Assembly (NCBI GenBank): GCA_037969055.1
Contig: JBBKWR010000119.1
Coordinates: forward strand, 1-64,000
Origin: Pelagihabitans sp037969055
GTDB lineage: Bacteria; Bacteroidota; Bacteroidia; Flavobacteriales; Flavobacteriaceae
Reading direction: 5' to 3'
DNA: 64,000 bases
The notes under the pieces were generated by a model. That model had not been told where the DNA came from. It did not search any database and saw only the letters and a program-made list of their open reading frames with translations. The translations under genes were made by a program, and so were the position numbers. Positions 25,019-34,529 of the stretch are shown here, piece by piece (position 1 is the stretch's first letter; each line of letters begins with the position of its first letter).

Positions 25019-25639
25019 TTATTCGGTTTTGGTAAGGTGGATGTTTCCGGTTGTAGAGGACAGTACATATTTATTCAGGCCGCCGGGAATATCATCTTCC
25101 TGGACCGATCCAAACTTGCTTGTCGCTGTGATATCGGCTTGGGCAGATGATGCCCAAATATCGCCACTTAGGGATAATACTTCAACAGACCCCGAGACAT
25201 TATCGAGTTGGCATCGACCATCATTGAGGGTTACCTTTAAATTTTCGTAATTACCCATGATCGAAATATTGCAACTTGTTCCATAAAGATCCACACTTTT
25301 ATGTTGGGGAAGTACTATGAACAATGCGATCGAGACCACCTTATGTGCACTTAGCTTATCATTGGGAGCCACGAACGTTGGAGGAAATCCCGCACCTATC
25401 AATATCGCGCTACCTTCTTCCTTCACCGTAAGCAACAGATCTTTTGTGTATTCCCCATCGATCTTTGCTTCTACGACCAATTCATCACTGTTGGAAGTAG
25501 CTATGTTTATTTCAAAACAATTATTGGCATCTATGCCGATAAAAGTAATATCCGGATGTAGGATGGTTTTATGTATTATTTTTTGGCTATATGCGAACTG
25601 GCAAATAAGGAACAGAATAATACAGAGTCGCTTAGGCAT
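25019..25639 (-). CDS. secreted beta-rich hypothetical protein (adhesin-like fold)
   Basis: 206 residues with a signal peptide (MPKRLCIILFLICQFAYSQ). The mature part shows repeated short strands (EINIATSNSDELVVEAKID; NISIMGNYENLKVTLNDGRC; GSVEVLSLSGDIWASSAQAD; KYVLSSTTGNIHLTKTE) like the DUF4097-type repeats of surface or periplasmic proteins. No catalytic motif. It lies between the dksA-like gene and lspA, 33 bp before the latter, so it is probably in the same transcript. Function unknown. Confidence 0.7.
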   Translation of the reverse strand: MPKRLCIILFLICQFAYSQKIIHKTILHPDITFIGIDANNCFEINIATSNSDELVVEAKIDGEYTKDLLLTVKEEGSAILIGAGFPPTFVAPNDKLSAHKVVSIALFIVLPQHKSVDLYGTSCNISIMGNYENLKVTLNDGRCQLDNVSGSVEVLSLSGDIWASSAQADITATSKFGSVQEDDIPGGLNKYVLSSTTGNIHLTKTE

Positions 25640-25739
25640 ATCACGAATAATAAAACCCGCAAGATTTTCTAGTACCTTGCAGGTTTGGGATTATAAAATT
25701 TTAAGAATAGGCCTGGAATTTGTTTGTAATGCAATATCC

Positions 25740-26123
25740 TTATTTCTGCATGTTTTTGGCTTCAATGCTCAAGGTAGCGTGTGGCACAAGCTTCAATCGT
25801 TCCTTATTGATTAATTTACCTGTAACCCGGCATACCCCAAATGTCTTGTTTTCGATACGTAATAAGGCATTTTTTAAATCTCGAATAAATTTTTCCTGAC
25901 GGATCGCCAACTGCGTATTGGCCTCCTTGCTCATGGTCTCCGAACCTTCTTCAAAGGCCTTAAAGGTTGGGGAGGTATCGTCAGTGCCGTTGTTCCCATC
26001 ATTCATGTAAGCGCTTTTCAAAAGCTCTAAATGACTCTTTGCCTTTACGATCTTATCTTCTATTAGCACTCTAAATTCCGCCAAATCCTTATCCGAGAAT
26101 CTTATTTTTAAATCTTGCTCCAT
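25740..26123 (-). CDS. TraR/DksA family protein without complete zinc finger
   Basis: 127 residues. Long coiled-coil-like helices occupy residues 10-90 (FRVLIEDKIVKAKSHLELLK, RQEKFIRDLKNALLRIENK), followed by the DksA-type C-terminal part FGVCRVTGKLINKERLKLVP and HATLSIEAK. Of the four zinc Cys of classic DksA only one is present (GVC), with Thr in place of the second, so zinc binding is unlikely. Members act in the secondary channel of RNA polymerase to modulate transcription, here by inference only. The gene starts 4 bp after the ileS stop and will be co-transcribed with it. Confidence 0.85.
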   Translation of the reverse strand: MEQDLKIRFSDKDLAEFRVLIEDKIVKAKSHLELLKSAYMNDGNNGTDDTSPTFKAFEEGSETMSKEANTQLAIRQEKFIRDLKNALLRIENKTFGVCRVTGKLINKERLKLVPHATLSIEAKNMQK

Positions 26124-26127
26124 GATC

Positions 26128-29100
26128 TTAATGTTTTTGTATAAATAATTTTGTGTTTACCTCGTCGAAGGCAATTTCAATGCCATCTTTCATAGTTTCC
26201 TTCAAAACGAGATCTGCTGTTAACGTTTCCGTCTTTATGTATTCCAAATTACTTTCAATGGCCGATTCTACAAATCCGTCCTTTTGGATTTTAACATCGA
26301 TTTTATCGGTTACTTCAAAACCTGAATCCTTTCTCATATTTTGAATTCGGTTTACGAGTTCCCGGGCAATGCCTTCTTTTCTAAGGTCTTTACTGATATT
26401 AATATCCAAGGCTACGGTAAAGGCGCCTGAACTGGCCACCTGCCAACCTTCAATATCTTGGGATGATATCTCTACATCCTGAAACTGTAAATTAATGGTT
26501 TTATTTTCAAATGCAATGGATATTTCGCCATTTTGCTCAATTTCTTGGATATCTTCCTGGCTAAAACCCGAAATTGCCTGCGCAATCGACTTCATTTTGT
26601 TCCCATATTTTGGACCTAAAACCTTGAAATTAGGCTTAATATTCTTGACCAAAATGCCCGAGGCATCGTCTAACAGTTCAATTTCCTTCACATTTACTTC
26701 GGATTTTATCAAATCCGCCACCGCTTCGATTTCCAATCTTTGCTTTTTATTCAAAACAGGAATCATAATTTTTTGCAAGGGCTGCCGGACCTTAATCCTC
26801 TCTTTTTGTCGGATTGAGAGGACCAAGGAAGAAATTTGTTGCGCCTTCTGCATTTTGCTTTCGAGGGCCATATCTACAATTGAGGCGTCAAAAACGGGAA
26901 AATTGGACAAATGTACACTCTCAAATTTTTCGCGTTGCGAAGTCGAAGTTAAATCTGTGTATAGCCTATCCATTAAAAAAGGGGCAATGGGAGCCGATAA
27001 TTTTGATACCGTGACCAGACAAGTGTACAAGGTTTGATAGGCGGAAATTTTATCCGTTAGATCATTTCCCTGACCAGAATTTCCTTTTTTGGCTGGCTTC
27101 CAAAAACGTCTCCTGCAAAGGCGAACGTACCAGTTGCTCAAATTTACCTGGACATAATCTGATATTGCCCGTGCAGCTTTTGTGGGTTCATAATCGTCGT
27201 AAGCCTCATCCACTGTTTTCACCAAGGTGTGAAGTTCGGATAGTATCCAACGATCAATTTCAGGACGCTCCTTTATCGGAATGTCATCTTCGGCAAAGGT
27301 GAACCCGTCAATATTGGCATAAAGCGCAAAGAACGCATAGGTATTGTACAGGGTGCCAAAAAACTTCCGCTTTACTTCAATGATCCCATCTATATCGAAC
27401 TTAAGATTGTCCCAAGGATTTGCGTTGCTGATCATATACCATCTGGTGGCATCCGCGCCATGCGCATCCATCGTTTCAAAAGGATCGGCAGCGTTTCCCA
27501 ACCTTTTTGACATCTTTTTACCTTCCTTATCGAGCACCAATCCGTTGGAAATCACATTTTTATAGGCTACTGAATCGAACACAATGGTCGCGATAGCATG
27601 GAGCGTATAAAACCAACCCCGCGTCTGGTCAACACCTTCCGCAATAAAATCTGCAGGGAAAGTTTTATTGCCATCGATTAAATCCTTGTTCTCATGAGGA
27701 TAATGCCATTGCGCATAGGGCATCGAACCACTATCGAACCAAACATCGATCAGATCGCTTTCGCGCATCATGGGACTACCCGATGCAGAAACAAGGATGA
27801 TCTGGTCCACAATATTTTTATGTAGGTCAATTTTGTCATAATTATCTTCCGACATATCGCCCACCACGAATTCATCAAAAATATCCTTCGCCATTACGCC
27901 GGCCTTTATTGCCTTTGCCATCTCTGATTTTAATTCGGCCATAGAGCCAACAATCAATTCTTCCTTACCATCTTCAGTTCTCCAAATTGGTAGTGGAATG
28001 CCCCAATATCTGGATCTCGATAAATTCCAGTCATTTGAGTTGGCCAGCCAGTTTCCAAACCGACCTTCTCCCGTTGATTTGGGTTTCCAATTGATCTGTT
28101 GGTTCAATTCGAACATCCTATCCCTAACATCGGTGATCTTGATGAACCACGAATCTAAAGGGTAGTACAGAATGGGCTTGTCTGTACGCCAACAATTAGG
28201 GTAACTATGGGTATATTTTTCAACTTTAAAGGCCTTATTTTCTTCCTTCAGGCGTATCGCGATCTCGACATCAACCGAGCGTTCCGGAGCCTTGCCTTCG
28301 TCGTAATATTCGTTTTTGACATACTTGCCGCCGAGTTCTCGGAGTTCTGGGCGGAACCTCCCCTGCAGGTCTACCAAGGGCACGGGATTATTGTTTTCGT
28401 CCAAAACAAGCATGGGCGGGACCTCTGGGATGGCCTGTTTGGCCACAAGGGCATCGTCAGCGCCAAAAGTGGGTGCCGTGTGTACGATTCCCGTTCCATC
28501 CTCGGTAGTAACAAAATCGCCGGCAATGATCCTAAAGGCATTTTCGGGATGCTGATATGGCAATGTGTAATCCAATAGTTGCTCGTATCGAATACCTATC
28601 AAATCTTTACCCTTGAAACCTTTAACAATATAATAAGGAATTTTTTTGTCCCCTGAACCGTAGCCCAGCAAATCGGGCTTCTTATCGACCTGGACAAACT
28701 TACCCACGAACTGTTTCGAAACTAAATTTTTCGCCAGTACCACGTTGGTCGGCTCAAAAGTATATTGGTTATAGGTCTCGACCAATACGTAGTCAATTTT
28801 TGCCCCTATGGTCAGGGCGGTATTGGAAGGTAGGGTCCAAGGTGTGGTCGTCCATGCTAGAAAATAAACGGTACCCTCATTTTGAAGAATTTTGGGAAGC
28901 GATGCCTCGACCGCCTTAAATTGCGCTACTACAGTCGTATCCGTTATATCTTGATAGGTGCCAGGTTGGTTAAGTTCGTTGGAGCTCAAACCCGTACCTG
29001 CCTTTGGGGAATAGGGTTGGATAGAGTAACCCTTATAGATCAATCCCTTGTCGTAAATCTGCTTTAACAACCACCAGACCGATTCCATGTACTTTGACTT

Positions 29101-29553
29101 GTAGGTTATGTACGGGTCATCCATATCCACCCAATACCCAACCTGCTCTGTCATTTTATTCCAAACATCGGTATAACGCATTACCGCTTTTTTGCAAGCA
29201 GCATTATAATCCTCGATCGATATTTTCTTTCCAATATCTTCTTTGGTAATGCCGAGCTCTTTTTCGACGCCAAGTTCTATGGGCAATCCATGGGTATCCC
29301 AGCCCGCTTTCCGTTTTACCTGAAAACCCTTCATCGTTTTGTAGCGCGGAAAAATATCTTTGATGGTCCTGGCCATCACATGATGAATTCCGGGCATTCC
29401 GTTGGCAGACGGTGGCCCTTCATAAAAGACATAGCTAGGTTGGCCCTCCCTTGTGGAAATGCTCTTTTCAAAAATTTGGTTCTCTTTCCATTTGTCCAGA
29501 ATTTCTTCAGCAACTTTTGGTAGGTTCAACCCTTTGTATTCTGCAAACTTCAT
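26128..29553 (-). CDS. ileS: isoleucyl-tRNA synthetase
   Basis: 1141 residues from the ATG at 29553 (an upstream TTG adds two residues). Class I synthetase: the HIGH signature is in GPPSANGMPGIHHVMARTIK near 50, the editing domain occupies about 210-430 (TDTTVVAQF, GDFVTTEDGTGIVHTAPTFG), and the KMSKS loop is KEGKKMSKRLGNAADPFE near 690. The anticodon-binding domain and a long C-terminal region follow. The length is that of the eukaryote-like ileS type common in Bacteroidota rather than the roughly 940-residue E. coli type; that type can be less sensitive to mupirocin, which is family knowledge rather than something seen here. Confidence 0.97.
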   Translation of the reverse strand: MKFAEYKGLNLPKVAEEILDKWKENQIFEKSISTREGQPSYVFYEGPPSANGMPGIHHVMARTIKDIFPRYKTMKGFQVKRKAGWDTHGLPIELGVEKELGITKEDIGKKISIEDYNAACKKAVMRYTDVWNKMTEQVGYWVDMDDPYITYKSKYMESVWWLLKQIYDKGLIYKGYSIQPYSPKAGTGLSSNELNQPGTYQDITDTTVVAQFKAVEASLPKILQNEGTVYFLAWTTTPWTLPSNTALTIGAKIDYVLVETYNQYTFEPTNVVLAKNLVSKQFVGKFVQVDKKPDLLGYGSGDKKIPYYIVKGFKGKDLIGIRYEQLLDYTLPYQHPENAFRIIAGDFVTTEDGTGIVHTAPTFGADDALVAKQAIPEVPPMLVLDENNNPVPLVDLQGRFRPELRELGGKYVKNEYYDEGKAPERSVDVEIAIRLKEENKAFKVEKYTHSYPNCWRTDKPILYYPLDSWFIKITDVRDRMFELNQQINWKPKSTGEGRFGNWLANSNDWNLSRSRYWGIPLPIWRTEDGKEELIVGSMAELKSEMAKAIKAGVMAKDIFDEFVVGDMSEDNYDKIDLHKNIVDQIILVSASGSPMMRESDLIDVWFDSGSMPYAQWHYPHENKDLIDGNKTFPADFIAEGVDQTRGWFYTLHAIATIVFDSVAYKNVISNGLVLDKEGKKMSKRLGNAADPFETMDAHGADATRWYMISNANPWDNLKFDIDGIIEVKRKFFGTLYNTYAFFALYANIDGFTFAEDDIPIKERPEIDRWILSELHTLVKTVDEAYDDYEPTKAARAISDYVQVNLSNWYVRLCRRRFWKPAKKGNSGQGNDLTDKISAYQTLYTCLVTVSKLSAPIAPFLMDRLYTDLTSTSQREKFESVHLSNFPVFDASIVDMALESKMQKAQQISSLVLSIRQKERIKVRQPLQKIMIPVLNKKQRLEIEAVADLIKSEVNVKEIELLDDASGILVKNIKPNFKVLGPKYGNKMKSIAQAISGFSQEDIQEIEQNGEISIAFENKTINLQFQDVEISSQDIEGWQVASSGAFTVALDINISKDLRKEGIARELVNRIQNMRKDSGFEVTDKIDVKIQKDGFVESAIESNLEYIKTETLTADLVLKETMKDGIEIAFDEVNTKLFIQKH

Positions 29554-29715
29554 ATGCAATGCTTCTGGTACCGCAAATTAAGGCAGCAAAATTAGGAATT
29601 TTTGATTGAATAGCAGAGCTATGTGTGCAGGCAAATCAACTATAAATGCAAGTTCAAGTTCAAAGCCATTAAAAAGGACCTCTAGGAGTAGTTCGCCAGC
29701 GTGAATTTTGACGGT

Positions 29716-32121
29716 TTAAAATTGGACGCCAAATCCAAGAACTAAATTGGTGCCTGGCGCCACAATACCTGAGGAATAAGACCTATATCGTTGATCTGTA
29801 ATGTTTTCCAGCCCTAAGGAGGCCTTGAAAGCATTTGAAATCTGGTACTGGGAACGAAAGTTCAATGTGTACCATGAGGGTGAAAAAGGATTGCCGTTGG
29901 CATCTTGGGCATAGATATAACCTTTACTGCGTTCCGAAGGGGCTAAATCTTCAAATGCAATCTCGCCATTATAATTCAAAAATAAGTCGGCTCTAAATTT
30001 TTGATTTTTCCAAAGGATATGAAAATCACCAAACGTTGGAGCCACATGTCTTCCGGGAGAGTCGGTACCATCATTTTCCTCCTCGATGCCCTTTGTAAGG
30101 GTAATGTTCGAACTAAGTGAAAAATTGTCCGTAACAAAGGCCTCAATACTAAACTCAAATCCGAATACGTAAGCCTTGGCGGCATTCTGGATCGCCTGAA
30201 CATTGCTCAGCTCCCCATTGTATTCTATTTGTTGTTGCCCATTGAACAGAAAATCCCTTCTAACCAATGCGTCCACCAAATAGGTATAGAATGCCGCCCC
30301 TTTGAACACTAATTTATCATCGAAATTCTTGAGAAGCCCTAGCTCGGCATTATAAGCATATTCAGGTTCCAGATTGGGATTTGGAACCACCACTGCCCCT
30401 GGTTCGGAGTCAAATATTTTGCCCACATCATCAATATTGGGTGCGCGGAAGCCTGTTGAGCCGTTAAGGGTAACCTGCAGATCTGCTTTGGGAAACCAAC
30501 TAAATCCAATACTTCCGGTCAAGGCCCCATTGTTCAGATCGGCATTATCAAAGGGAAATGGATAAAATGTTTTGTCAAAAAGGGCATCGATCCAAACATG
30601 ACTGTATCTAAGCCCAGTGAGCAAGCTAAAATTGGGCATTGCCTTATACTCACCGTTCACATAACCGGCCAACGTCTGCCAGGTAGACCCATCGGGGTAT
30701 CTGGAGGCCCCATTGGAAACAACGTTCGTGGTTATATCGGTTTGACTTCCCACTGAACGCACCTTATTAAAGATGTATTCCCCTCCATAGTATAACCTGA
30801 GGTTGCCAATCTTCTTGTTCTCAAAATCGATATTCGCTGAAATCGCATCGACTTTTTCATCCGTACCAAATCGGATGTTATCCTGAAAATCCCTTTCCCA
30901 TCGGCTTTCATTAAAATGTTGATAGGCAGTGGTAATTTTCAATCCATCATAAAAAAGTCCTTTGCCTTTTTTATTGATCTGCATGTTCGCCATGAACCAT
31001 TTTTGTGGACCATATTGCCATTCAGCTGAACGGAGTCCGTCTCCCCTAGGCCTGATCAAACGATCATATCTTGAATAATCGGAAGTTTCGGAATAGTGGG
31101 TATTGAGGTTTAAATTCCAATTGTTGTTTGGGCGGAAGGCAATCTTTTGCATTACATTGATTTGATCATAGCCGGTAGGGTTCTGTTTTTCCGGGTCGGG
31201 ATTGGAAACGACCAAATCTGTTCCATTAATAGTATTTACATAGTAATCGCGCAGGTAAGAATCCGGCCCGTACTTGCCCATGGTAAGGTCCCCAAAATTA
31301 TTGTAGGTAACGCTCGTAAGTGACGCCCAGCTATTGCCTCCTATGTTCATGTCTATATGTCCGGTGCGCTCATTGTTCGCCGAAGAAAATCTAAGTTCGG
31401 AGTTGCCCGATATCCCAATGCTGTCTTTTTGGGCAAATATTGGATCTTTCGTATAAAAATTCATTACCCCGCCCATCGCATCACTTCCATAGATAACCGA
31501 TCCGGGGCCAAAAATGACTTCCGTTTTTCGTACCGCAAATGGATCGATGGAAATTACATTCTGCAGGTTGCCACCCCTAAAAATGGCATTGTTCATCCGT
31601 ACCCCATCTACGGTAAGTAAAAGCCTATTGGTTGCAAAACCCCTGATCATGGGGCTTCCACCGCCTAATTGGCTTTTTTGGACAAAAACTTTTCCGCTAA
31701 CTTGCAAAAGATCAGCAGCAGTTTGGGGATTGGCAAAATCAATCTGTTGCGCATCAATGGAGGCAATTTTTTGTGGGATATCTTTTTTTTGTTGTTCCCA
31801 TTTAGAAATAGACATGACCACCTCCTCCAATTGGTGGGCCTTAATGGTAAGAAAAAAGCGGGCGCCATGTTTTTGTATTGATGACTTGGTACTCCTTCTC
31901 ATCTCGTACCCAAGGTGCTTAAAAACAATTCGCTCTTTGTTTTGGAAACCAGAAAGATCACATTTACCATCAAAATCTGAGAGGGATGTTATCGATTTGT
32001 CCAAATTATATACGGCAACATTCGGGATGGGTTCCCATGTTTCGGCATCCAAAATGATAATTTCCTGGGCGTTTACAGCCTGAAAAATGAAAAAAATAAT
32101 AGCATATGTAATCCGTTGCAT
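29716..32121 (-). CDS. TonB-dependent receptor, FRAP/NPNL-box type
   Basis: 801 residues from the ATG at 32121 (MQRITYAIIFFIFQAVNAQE signal peptide). Carboxypeptidase-D-like domain at about 20-95, plug at about 110-220 (QVSGKVFVQKSQLGGGSPMI, RGFATNRLLLTVDGVRMNNA), then the barrel, which ends in NLVLGFGVQF. In the barrel FRAPNIDDVGKIFD and VPNPNLEPEYAYNAELGL match the FRAP and NPNL boxes of heme/hemoglobin receptors, but the His usually found between the boxes is absent, so the ligand is uncertain. The start codon is 1 bp after the recO stop; the pair is likely co-transcribed. Confidence 0.9.
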   Translation of the reverse strand: MQRITYAIIFFIFQAVNAQEIIILDAETWEPIPNVAVYNLDKSITSLSDFDGKCDLSGFQNKERIVFKHLGYEMRRSTKSSIQKHGARFFLTIKAHQLEEVVMSISKWEQQKKDIPQKIASIDAQQIDFANPQTAADLLQVSGKVFVQKSQLGGGSPMIRGFATNRLLLTVDGVRMNNAIFRGGNLQNVISIDPFAVRKTEVIFGPGSVIYGSDAMGGVMNFYTKDPIFAQKDSIGISGNSELRFSSANNERTGHIDMNIGGNSWASLTSVTYNNFGDLTMGKYGPDSYLRDYYVNTINGTDLVVSNPDPEKQNPTGYDQINVMQKIAFRPNNNWNLNLNTHYSETSDYSRYDRLIRPRGDGLRSAEWQYGPQKWFMANMQINKKGKGLFYDGLKITTAYQHFNESRWERDFQDNIRFGTDEKVDAISANIDFENKKIGNLRLYYGGEYIFNKVRSVGSQTDITTNVVSNGASRYPDGSTWQTLAGYVNGEYKAMPNFSLLTGLRYSHVWIDALFDKTFYPFPFDNADLNNGALTGSIGFSWFPKADLQVTLNGSTGFRAPNIDDVGKIFDSEPGAVVVPNPNLEPEYAYNAELGLLKNFDDKLVFKGAAFYTYLVDALVRRDFLFNGQQQIEYNGELSNVQAIQNAAKAYVFGFEFSIEAFVTDNFSLSSNITLTKGIEEENDGTDSPGRHVAPTFGDFHILWKNQKFRADLFLNYNGEIAFEDLAPSERSKGYIYAQDANGNPFSPSWYTLNFRSQYQISNAFKASLGLENITDQRYRSYSSGIVAPGTNLVLGFGVQF

Positions 32122-32122
32122 A

Positions 32123-32842
32123 TTAGCTGAAAACTTCATTTAAAATGGCAAGGGACTTTGGCTTTCGAAATCCTTGCAAATGCAATTCAAAATACTGAAC
32201 AAGGGATTTTAAAAGGTCTTGTCGGTTTTTCTTCTTCATCTTGACAATTGAAATGGCATCAAAATCTATGCCCAAAAAGGTTTTGAAAAAACTAAGGTTC
32301 TCCCCGGCAATGACAGGATTCAATGAAGGTGTATTGGTAAATTTCCCTTCGCGTAGGTCAAAATAAGAAGCATCCATGTTCTTGAGATCCGGATAAAAGC
32401 CCAAATATTTAGTGAATGCGACTAAAAAATAAATATGGAAGTTAACACTTTCGTGGTGTGAATCGAGCCATTGTAGGGAAGCGGTCAAAAAATTGAAAAG
32501 TCCAATGTTTCGCTCTTCTTCATGAATACTGTTCCCGATCATTTCTGCCAGAAAAAGGGTCATCGCATTTTTTGCAATATCGGTATGAAGGGTTTGATAG
32601 GGAATATCAAGTTTCGCCTCGCGGATGCTTTCCAATGTTCCCTTATTGCGATGCGCGGCAACGATTTCCAATTGTGTCAAGGGTTGAAAGTAAGCAGGTT
32701 TCAATTTACCCTTTTTGGTGGCCAATACCCCTTTTATCAGATATGATTTAAGTCCGTCCGAAGCGGTAAAAGCCCTTACGATCAAGCTCGTATCCCCATA
32801 CTTCAAGGATGAAAGAACTATGGCTTTTGTAGTAACCTGCAT
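32123..32842 (-). CDS. recO: DNA repair protein RecO
   Basis: 239 residues. RecO binds single-stranded DNA and, with RecR, loads RecA in gap repair. The N-terminal OB-fold is recognisable (TTKAIVLSSLKYGDTSLIVR, residues 4-23; LKSYLIKGVLATKKGKLKPA, 31-50; YFQPLTQLEIVAAHRNKGTL, 51-70), followed by a helical domain (AMTLFLAEMIGNSIHEEERN). The four-Cys zinc site of some RecO proteins is not present, as in many Bacteroidota forms. Confidence 0.93.
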   Translation of the reverse strand: MQVTTKAIVLSSLKYGDTSLIVRAFTASDGLKSYLIKGVLATKKGKLKPAYFQPLTQLEIVAAHRNKGTLESIREAKLDIPYQTLHTDIAKNAMTLFLAEMIGNSIHEEERNIGLFNFLTASLQWLDSHHESVNFHIYFLVAFTKYLGFYPDLKNMDASYFDLREGKFTNTPSLNPVIAGENLSFFKTFLGIDFDAISIVKMKKKNRQDLLKSLVQYFELHLQGFRKPKSLAILNEVFS

Positions 32843-32967
32843 ATTTTTGGTCGGGTTTGGTACAAAGATAGACGGAATGTTCCATTAGCGTTAATGGCCA
32901 TTCCCAAGAAATTTCGTTTGCTGGATTTTAAAAAAACTTCGCATGCCGTTATTTAGGGAAAGTAATA

Positions 32968-33003
32968 AACCCTTATCCATATTTTATGTGATGGATAAGG
33001 GTT
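32968..33003. terminator. hairpin, probable terminator
   Basis: AACCCTTATCCAT (32968-32980) and ATGGATAAGGGTT (32991-33003) form a perfect 13 bp stem with a 10-base loop. There is no long T run on either strand, so termination is not certain. It lies between the gdhA end (33081) and the recO start (32842), and could stop gdhA transcription before recO. Confidence 0.5.
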
Positions 33004-33080
33004 CAGGTATAATAATGGCTTAAAAAGGTATTTCTTAAATAACGTAAAACGATCCCACTGAAAAAAAACGATAGTCTGTT

Positions 33081-34424
33081 TTATATGACCCCTTGGGCCA
33101 TCATCGCATCGGCGACCTTAACAAATCCGGCAATATTTGCTCCTTTCACATAGTTGCAATAGCCGTCTTTTTCCTTGCCATATTGAATACAAGAATCATG
33201 GATGTCCTCCATGATGCCCTTCAAACGTTCATCGACCTCTTCCCGTGTCCAGCTGATCCTAAGGGAGTTCTGGGACATTTCCAACCCAGAAGTAGCAACG
33301 CCACCAGCGTTCGACGCCTTTCCTGGGGCAAACAAAATCCTGGCTTTCTGGAATTCATGGATGGCATCGGGTGTGGAAGGCATGTTGGCACCTTCGGCCA
33401 CGCAGACACAACCATTTTTTATCAGGATCTTGGCGCTTTTGCCATCCAATTCGTTCTGGGTAGCGCAGGGCAGGGCAATGTCGCACTTGACTTCCCAAGG
33501 GGTCTTCCCCTTAAAGAATTTTGCGGACGGGTATTTTTTAGCATATTCCGAAATACGGCCCCTTTTGTTGTTCTTTAGGTCCATCACATACGCCAGTTTC
33601 TTGGCGTCGATGCCATCCTTATCAAAAATGTATCCTTCAGAATCAGATAGTGTCAACACTTTTGCGCCGAGATACAAAGACTTTTCAGCAGCGAATTGTG
33701 CCACATTCCCAGATCCGGATATCACCACGTTTTTTCCGGCGAATTCCAATTTTTTGGTTTGCATCATGCTCTGCGCAAAATATACCGTACCATATCCAGT
33801 GGCTTCGGGGCGTATTAAGGAACCCCCCCAAGAAATGCCTTTGCCCGTTAGCACGCCGGTAAATTCATTCCTTATTTTTTTGTACATCCCAAAAAGGAAG
33901 CCGATCTCCCTGAAACCAACGCCAATATCACCAGCTGGCACATCGGTATTCGGGCCGATATGTCTACAGAGTTCCGTCATAAATGCATGGCAAAAACGCA
34001 TTACCTCATCATCCGATTTTCCCTTCGGATCAAAATCAGAACCCCCTTTGCCACCGCCCATAGGTAAGGTGGTCAGACTATTTTTGAAAACCTGTTCGAA
34101 GGCTAGGAACTTTAAAATACTGGCGTTCACCGATGGATGGAACCGAAGTCCCCCTTTGTAGGGCCCGATGGCAGAATTCATCTGGACCCTGTAGCCCCTG
34201 TTCACATGAATTTCACCTTCATCATCTACCCAGCACACCCTAAAGGAAATTAACCTTTCGGGTTCTACCATCCTGAGTAGGATATTCTTACCACTATAAA
34301 TTTTGTGTTTGGCAATATAAGGGATTACCGTTTCAGCAACTTCCTGTACCGCTTGGATAAATTCGGGTTCATGGCCATTCCTGACCCGCACCTCATCCAT
34401 AAAACCTTTGATCTTTGCATCCAT
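33081..34424 (-). CDS. gdhA: NADP-type glutamate dehydrogenase
   Basis: 447 residues. Makes glutamate from 2-oxoglutarate and ammonia (hexameric small enzyme type). The substrate part has GPYKGGLRFHPSVNASILKF near 93 and the catalytic-lysine region LPMGGGKGGSDFDPKGKSD near 120-140, then TDVPAGDIGVGFREIGFLFG. The Rossmann part includes VVISGSGNVAQFAAEK near 238, and the C-terminus SNAGGVATSGLEMSQNS is typical. The length and the GSGNV motif fit the NADP-dependent, assimilatory class. Single gene with its own upstream region. Confidence 0.96.
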   Translation of the reverse strand: MDAKIKGFMDEVRVRNGHEPEFIQAVQEVAETVIPYIAKHKIYSGKNILLRMVEPERLISFRVCWVDDEGEIHVNRGYRVQMNSAIGPYKGGLRFHPSVNASILKFLAFEQVFKNSLTTLPMGGGKGGSDFDPKGKSDDEVMRFCHAFMTELCRHIGPNTDVPAGDIGVGFREIGFLFGMYKKIRNEFTGVLTGKGISWGGSLIRPEATGYGTVYFAQSMMQTKKLEFAGKNVVISGSGNVAQFAAEKSLYLGAKVLTLSDSEGYIFDKDGIDAKKLAYVMDLKNNKRGRISEYAKKYPSAKFFKGKTPWEVKCDIALPCATQNELDGKSAKILIKNGCVCVAEGANMPSTPDAIHEFQKARILFAPGKASNAGGVATSGLEMSQNSLRISWTREEVDERLKGIMEDIHDSCIQYGKEKDGYCNYVKGANIAGFVKVADAMMAQGVI

Positions 34425-34529
34425 AAATTAGTTCGGAATAAGTTGATTTTTATTGATATTAGAATTTAACGGCAAAAATATATTATTCTAACAATTTTAA
34501 GGAACTTTTTTTTACTATTTGATAATTTC

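Noticed and set aside
33202..34161. 319-codon plus-strand frame opposite gdhA
   Set aside because: A long antisense frame over a clear glutamate dehydrogenase gene; it arises from codon bias and has no domain.
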